A DNA stretch of 64,000 nt from Actinomycetota bacterium (GTDB lineage: Bacteria; Actinomycetota; Actinomycetes; Mycobacteriales; Micromonosporaceae). The stretch spans positions 1 through 64,000 of the forward strand of contig VAWN01000025.1 of the NCBI GenBank assembly GCA_005885555.1, given 5' to 3'. Positions 60,549-64,000 of the stretch are shown piece by piece (within the stretch, counting starts at the first letter, position 1; every line of letters starts with the position of its first letter). Under the pieces are notes generated by a model that was not told the DNA's origin, made no database searches, and was given only the letters and a program-made list of their open reading frames with translations. Made by a program: the position numbers and the translations under genes.

Positions 60549-61817
60549 ATGAGACGCCGTGTCGTCATCACCGGAATCGGCACCATCGCGCCCGGAGGCC
60601 TTGGTACCAAGGCGTTCTGGGAGCTTCTGACGTCGGGGCGGACCGCGACACGGCGGATCTCCTTCTTCGACCCGTCGCCGTTCCGGTCGCAGGTGGCCGC
60701 CGAATGCGACTTCGACCCCGACCGGGAAGGCCTTACGCCGCAAGAGATCCGGCGGATGGACCGGGCCGCGCAGTTCGCGGTCGTCTGCGCGCGGGAAGCG
60801 CTTTCCGATGCGGGCCTGGGACCGCACGAGCTGCGCCCGCCGCGCACCTCGGTCGTCATCGGCTCCGCGGTCGGCGCCACCACCAGCCTGGAGCGGGAGT
60901 ACGTGGTGGTCAGCGACGGCGGGCGGCTGGAGCGGGTCAGCCACGAGTACGCGGTACCGCACCTGTACGGGTACCTGGTGCCGAGCTCGTTCGCCACCGA
61001 GGTGGCCTGGGCGGTGGGTGCCGAGGGGCCGACGACGGTCGTCTCGACCGGCTGTACGTCGGGGCTGGACGCGATCGGGTACGCGACCGACCTGATCCGG
61101 GAAGGCTCGGCCGACACGGCCGTCGCCGGGGCGACCGACGCGCCGATCTCGCCGATCACCGTCGCCTGCTTCGACGCGATCCGGGCCACGACACCGCGCA
61201 ACGACGACCCGGAACACGCCTCCCGGCCGTTCGACCGCAGCCGCAACGGTTTCGCGCTGGGCGAAGGGGCGGCGGTGCTGGTACTGGAGGAGGCGGAGCG
61301 CGCCCGGCGCCGCGGCGCGCACGCCTACGCCGAGATCGCCGGCTTCGCCTCGCGCTGCAACGCCTTCCACATGACCGGACTCAAGCCGGACGGCCGGGAG
61401 ATGGCGGAGGCGATCCGCGCCGCGCTCGACGAGGCGCGGCTGGACGGTACCGACATCGACTACATCAACGCGCACGGCTCCGGCACCAAGCAGAACGACC
61501 GGCACGAGACGGCGGCCTTCAAGCGCAGCCTCGGCCCGCACGCGTACCGCACCCCGGTCAGCTCGATCAAATCGATGATCGGCCATTCGTTGGGTGCCAT
61601 CGGTTCCATCGAGGTCGCCGCGTGCGCCCTCGCCATCGAGCACCGGGTGCTCCCGCCGACGGCCAACCTGCACAACCCCGATCCGGAGTGCGACCTGGAT
61701 TACGTGCCGCTCGTCGCCCGCGAACAGCGCACGTCCGCCGTCCTCTGCGTGGGCAGCGGGTTCGGCGGCTTCCAGAGCGCCATGGTGCTGGCCCGGCCGG
61801 ACCGGCGGGCGGCATGA
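60549..61817 (+). CDS. Type II PKS ketosynthase alpha (KS-alpha)
   Basis: 422 residues. [17 protein letters not shown] opens the thiolase fold. The active Cys is in [14 protein letters not shown]; the His residues are in [12 protein letters not shown] and [12 protein letters not shown]; and [13 protein letters not shown] closes the protein. This is the catalytic half of the heterodimer that builds the poly-beta-keto chain from malonyl-ACP. The ATG at 60549 follows AGGAGGGGAG. Its stop overlaps the KS-beta start (ATGA), the normal arrangement of a minimal PKS. Confidence 0.96.
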   Translation: MRRRVVITGIGTIAPGGLGTKAFWELLTSGRTATRRISFFDPSPFRSQVAAECDFDPDREGLTPQEIRRMDRAAQFAVVCAREALSDAGLGPHELRPPRTSVVIGSAVGATTSLEREYVVVSDGGRLERVSHEYAVPHLYGYLVPSSFATEVAWAVGAEGPTTVVSTGCTSGLDAIGYATDLIREGSADTAVAGATDAPISPITVACFDAIRATTPRNDDPEHASRPFDRSRNGFALGEGAAVLVLEEAERARRRGAHAYAEIAGFASRCNAFHMTGLKPDGREMAEAIRAALDEARLDGTDIDYINAHGSGTKQNDRHETAAFKRSLGPHAYRTPVSSIKSMIGHSLGAIGSIEVAACALAIEHRVLPPTANLHNPDPECDLDYVPLVAREQRTSAVLCVGSGFGGFQSAMVLARPDRRAA

Positions 61818-62845
61818 ACCGGGCGGTCATCACCGGCCTCGGCGTGGCCGCGCCGAACGGGTTGGGGGTGGACGCGTACTGGTCGGCGACGCTGGCCGGG
61901 GTCAGCGGGATCGGGCGGATCACCCGTTTCGACCCGTCGGGGTACCCGGCCGTGCTGGCCGGCGAGGTGCCCGGCTTCGATCCGGCGGCGCACCTCGGCC
62001 CGCGGCTGCTGCCGCAGACCGACCACATGACGCGACTGGCGCTCGTCGCCTCCGACGCCGCCCTCGCGGACGCGGCCGTGGTACCGCAACGGCTGCACGA
62101 GTACGCCATGGGCGTGGTGACCGCCAGCTCGTCCGGCGGCTTCGAGTTCGGCCAGCGCGAGCTGGAGAAGCTGTGGAGCGGTGGCCCGCAGCAGGTCAGC
62201 GCATACCAGTCGTACGCCTGGTTCTACGCGGTGAACACCGGCCAGATCTCGATCCGGCACGGCATGCGCGGACCGAGCGGCGTGGTGGTCGCCGACCAGG
62301 CCGGCGGGCTGGAGGCGGTGGCGCACGCGCGGCGCCGGATCCGCCGCAACACCCGGCTGGTGCTGACCGGCGGCGTGGACGGGTCCATCTGCCCGTGGGG
62401 ATGGGTGGCCCAGCTCGCCGGCGGACGGCTGAGCGGGCGCGACGATCCCGGTACCGCGTACCTGCCGTTCGACGCCCGCGCCTGCGGTCACGTACCCGGC
62501 GAGGGCGGCGCGATCCTCGTCGCCGAGGATCTCGACTGCGCCCGCGAGCGTGGGGCGCGGCAGGTCTACGCGGAGATCGCCGGCTACGCCAGCACGTTCG
62601 ACCCGGCCCCGGCGACCGGGCGCGGACCGGCGCTGCGCCGTGCCGTGCAGCTCGCGCTCGCCGACGCCGGCCTGCGCCCGGCCGACATCGACGTCGTGTT
62701 CGCCGACGCCGCCGGGGTACCCGCGCTGGACCGGTCCGAAGCCGACGCGATCAGTGCGGTCTTCGGCCCCGGCGCGGTACCGGTGACGGCACCGAAGACG
62801 ATGACCGGACGGCTCTACTCCGGCGGCGCGCCGCTGTGTCCATAA
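61814..62845 (+). CDS. Ketosynthase beta / chain length factor, frameshifted near the C-terminus
   Basis: 343 codons are open. [20 protein letters not shown] begins the protein, and [19 protein letters not shown] has Gln in place of the active Cys, the hallmark of KS-beta, which sets chain length and makes acetyl primer by decarboxylation. The frame runs through [11 protein letters not shown] and then reads CP and TAA (62843-62845). The remaining C-terminus is present in another frame ([13 protein letters not shown] onwards, to 63012). Comparison with the usual APL-DVAAALL-SIRDG sequence suggests a 19-nt deletion at 62836. The missing 60 or so residues contain core strands, so function is doubtful unless this is a sequencing error or a recoded site. 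Confidence 0.88.
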   Translation: MNRAVITGLGVAAPNGLGVDAYWSATLAGVSGIGRITRFDPSGYPAVLAGEVPGFDPAAHLGPRLLPQTDHMTRLALVASDAALADAAVVPQRLHEYAMGVVTASSSGGFEFGQRELEKLWSGGPQQVSAYQSYAWFYAVNTGQISIRHGMRGPSGVVVADQAGGLEAVAHARRRIRRNTRLVLTGGVDGSICPWGWVAQLAGGRLSGRDDPGTAYLPFDARACGHVPGEGGAILVAEDLDCARERGARQVYAEIAGYASTFDPAPATGRGPALRRAVQLALADAGLRPADIDVVFADAAGVPALDRSEADAISAVFGPGAVPVTAPKTMTGRLYSGGAPLCP

Positions 62846-63012
62846 GGGACGGTGCCATCCCGCCGACCGTGAACGTCGGACAGCTCGCGCCGGGCATCGA
62901 GATCGACCTCGTCCGCGGTGCGCCGCGCCGGGTACCGGTCGCCGCGGCGCTCGTGCTCGCCCGCGGGTACGGCGGCTTCAACGCCGCGATGGTGCTCCGG
63001 GCGCTGTCGTGA
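62837..63012 (+). pseudogene. Displaced C-terminal end of KS-beta
   Basis: In the frame shifted by one base from KS-beta, this stretch reads [20 protein letters not shown] and ends GYGGFNAAMVLRALS with TGA at 63010-63012. The I-P-P-T-x-N and G-G-F-N-A motifs are the conserved end of KS-beta. No start codon or ribosome site serves it, so it is the severed tail of the preceding gene. Confidence 0.85.
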
Positions 63013-63041
63013 CAACAGACAACGAACAGGAAGGACCCACC

Positions 63042-63287
63042 ATGAGCACGCTGACGATGACCGACCTGACCAAACTGTTGCGGGCCTGCGCCGGCGATGC
63101 CGAGCACGCCGACCTCGACGGGGACGTCCTCGATGAGACGTTCGCCGACCTCGGGTACGACTCGCTGGCGCTGCTGGAGCTGTCCGGCCAGATCAAGCAG
63201 CGCTACGGCGTTGCGCTGCCGGACGACGCGGCCCGGGTGACCGCCACGCCGCGACAGTTCCTCGCGCTCGTCAACAGCCTGAGCTGA
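63042..63287 (+). CDS. Acyl carrier protein of the minimal type II PKS
   Basis: 81 residues. TMTDLTKLLRACAGDAEHAD is helix 1, and FADLGYDSLALLELSGQIKQ holds the phosphopantetheine Ser (DSL). ALPDDAARVTATPRQFLALV forms the last helices. Length and motif match actinorhodin-type ACPs. ATG 63042 has AGGAAGGA upstream; an in-frame GTG at 63009 overlaps the KS-beta tail and is less likely. It completes the KS-alpha/KS-beta/ACP trio. Confidence 0.95.
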   Translation: MSTLTMTDLTKLLRACAGDAEHADLDGDVLDETFADLGYDSLALLELSGQIKQRYGVALPDDAARVTATPRQFLALVNSLS

Positions 63288-63333
63288 AACGGGACGGCGC
63301 CGGGGCGGATCCGGTCAACGGACGCGGACCCGG

Positions 63334-63801
63334 TCAACGGACGTCGTCGTGCGTCACGTTGCGCTGCCGGATCCGCCAGCGGCCGTCCTCGCGCACCAGC
63401 ACGTCCACGCACACCGTGCTGCGCCACAGCCCCGGCGCGGCCGAACCCGCCGAGCCCGGCCCGGCCGAACCCGCCGGGCCGGGCGTCTGCACCACGAGGG
63501 CGTACGACGTGGCCCGGACGGTACCGTCGGGCTGGCGGGCGACCTGCGCCATGCCGGTCCAGTGCCGGTGCACCACGCCACTGCCGGCCGCGTCGGCGAC
63601 CAGTCGCCGCGCCACGGTGGCGATCGTCGCGCGGCCGCGGGCCGGTTCGGGACGGGTGTTGTTGGCGATCGTCGCATCGTCGGTGAACGTGTCCAGCCAC
63701 GCGTCCACGTCACCGCGGTCGATGGCCTGCATGTGCCGGGCGTAGAACTGCTGGATCTGCGCGGTTACCTGGATCTCGGCGGCCGGGTCGGGAGTCACCA
63801 T
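63334..63801 (-). CDS. SnoaL-like/NTF2-fold protein
   Basis: 155 residues, cone-shaped NTF2-like fold (SnoaL_4-type). IQQFYARHMQAIDRGDVDAW, LDTFTDDATIANN and RRLVADAAGSGVVHRHW fit small cyclase/dehydratase or ring-opening companions of aromatic PKS clusters. A Gly/Ala/Ser/Pro insertion (AGSAGPGSAGSAAPG) encoded by short repeats interrupts the second half. It ends RQRNVTHDDVR, nearly the same as the neighbour's RERRITRDDVG, so the two are tandem paralogues. The start may be ATG 63801 or ATG 63819, the latter overlapping the preceding gene. Convergent with the ACP. Confidence 0.8.
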   Translation of the reverse strand: MVTPDPAAEIQVTAQIQQFYARHMQAIDRGDVDAWLDTFTDDATIANNTRPEPARGRATIATVARRLVADAAGSGVVHRHWTGMAQVARQPDGTVRATSYALVVQTPGPAGSAGPGSAGSAAPGLWRSTVCVDVLVREDGRWRIRQRNVTHDDVR

Positions 63802-63808
63802 GACCGCG

Positions 63809-64000
63809 TCACCCGACATCGTCGCGGGTGATGCGGCGTTCCCGCACCAGCCAACCGCCGTCGTGGCGCACGAGTTCGTCCGCCCCCGCACAGCTGCGCC
63901 AGATGACCGGGTCGCCGCCGCCGGGGGTACGGATGACCAGCGCGTAGTACCGCACCCGCACGCCGCCGTCGGGCCCCGGCCGCGCGTCCAGCATGCCCAG
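63809..64000 (-). CDS. SnoaL-like/NTF2-fold protein, C-terminal part only
   Basis: The last 63 residues of a leftward gene that begins beyond the right edge. The visible part reads GMLDARPGPDGGVRVRYYAL, VIRTPGGGDPVIWRSCAGAD and ends LVRERRITRDDVG. The alternating strands and W-L-V-x-E-R-R-I ending match NTF2-fold dioxygenase/cyclase-like small proteins. It lies directly upstream of, and in operon with, its paralogue. Confidence 0.75.
   Translation of the reverse strand: MGMLDARPGPDGGVRVRYYALVIRTPGGGDPVIWRSCAGADELVRHDGGWLVRERRITRDDVG

Overview
The window comes from a high-GC actinomycete with a large secondary metabolism. The strong GC bias in third codon positions, frequent GTG starts, SARP regulators, a streptogrisin-like protease, a GH18 chitinase and two biosynthetic loci all point to a filamentous actinobacterium. 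Micromonosporaceae would fit, but no single gene proves the family. I saw no tRNA, rRNA, CRISPR array, transposase or replication origin.

Layout. 0-2.1 kb: the edge of a VOC-family gene, a cobalamin riboswitch in front of bluB, and a DUF6197-like gene. 2.1-8.7 kb: a carbohydrate operon (periplasmic-type sugar-binding lipoprotein, SSS symporter, two-helix membrane protein, PfkB kinase, GH65 phosphorylase) behind a promoter that carries a palindromic operator. 9.2-11.4 kb: chitinase with a strong terminator, and a degraded hypothetical gene. 11.5-17.0 kb: a tightly spaced five-gene operon of unknown purpose (small protein, HExxxH metallopeptidase-like protein, unknown helical protein, GAF/histidine kinase, lone receiver). 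This is the best candidate for an undescribed system. 17.0-19.3 kb: decayed MacA/MacB remnants, a catalase-family protein and a MOSC protein.

19.5-39.5 kb: an NRPS/PKS locus. It has an XRE-NB-ARC-TPR regulator, a pathway-sized NRPS (A-A-T-C-T), a single PKS module (KS-AT-ACP-TE), an MFS exporter, a cytochrome P450, an SDR, a second NRPS (T-C-A-T-C, threonine-type A domain) and a broken type II thioesterase. Two adenylation domains sit back to back and two carrier domains lack an A domain of their own, so loading in trans is likely. 39.5-48.1 kb: a GGDEF-EAL protein, a flavin reductase remnant, a secreted serine protease with two TTA codons, a SARP-NB-ARC-TPR activator and a secreted-protein pseudogene with an in-frame TGA.

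48.2 kb to the end: a type II (aromatic) PKS cluster that continues past the right edge. It holds two PucR-type regulators, a TrmB/LuxR-type regulator, an ActIII-like ketoreductase, another SDR, two FAD monooxygenases, a DHA2 exporter, an O-methyltransferase, an azoreductase-like flavoprotein, a small SARP, KS-alpha, KS-beta, ACP and two SnoaL-like proteins. The KS-beta reading frame is broken near its C-terminus by what looks like a 19-nt deletion. Candidate SARP boxes (heptamers repeated at 11-bp pitch) lie in front of the methyltransferase and one monooxygenase.

Broken genes are frequent here (MacA/MacB, TEII, flavin reductase, a secreted protein, KS-beta), as are short in-frame tandem repeats that encode Gly/Ala/Ser-rich stretches. 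The hexamer GGTACC is far commoner than base composition predicts.
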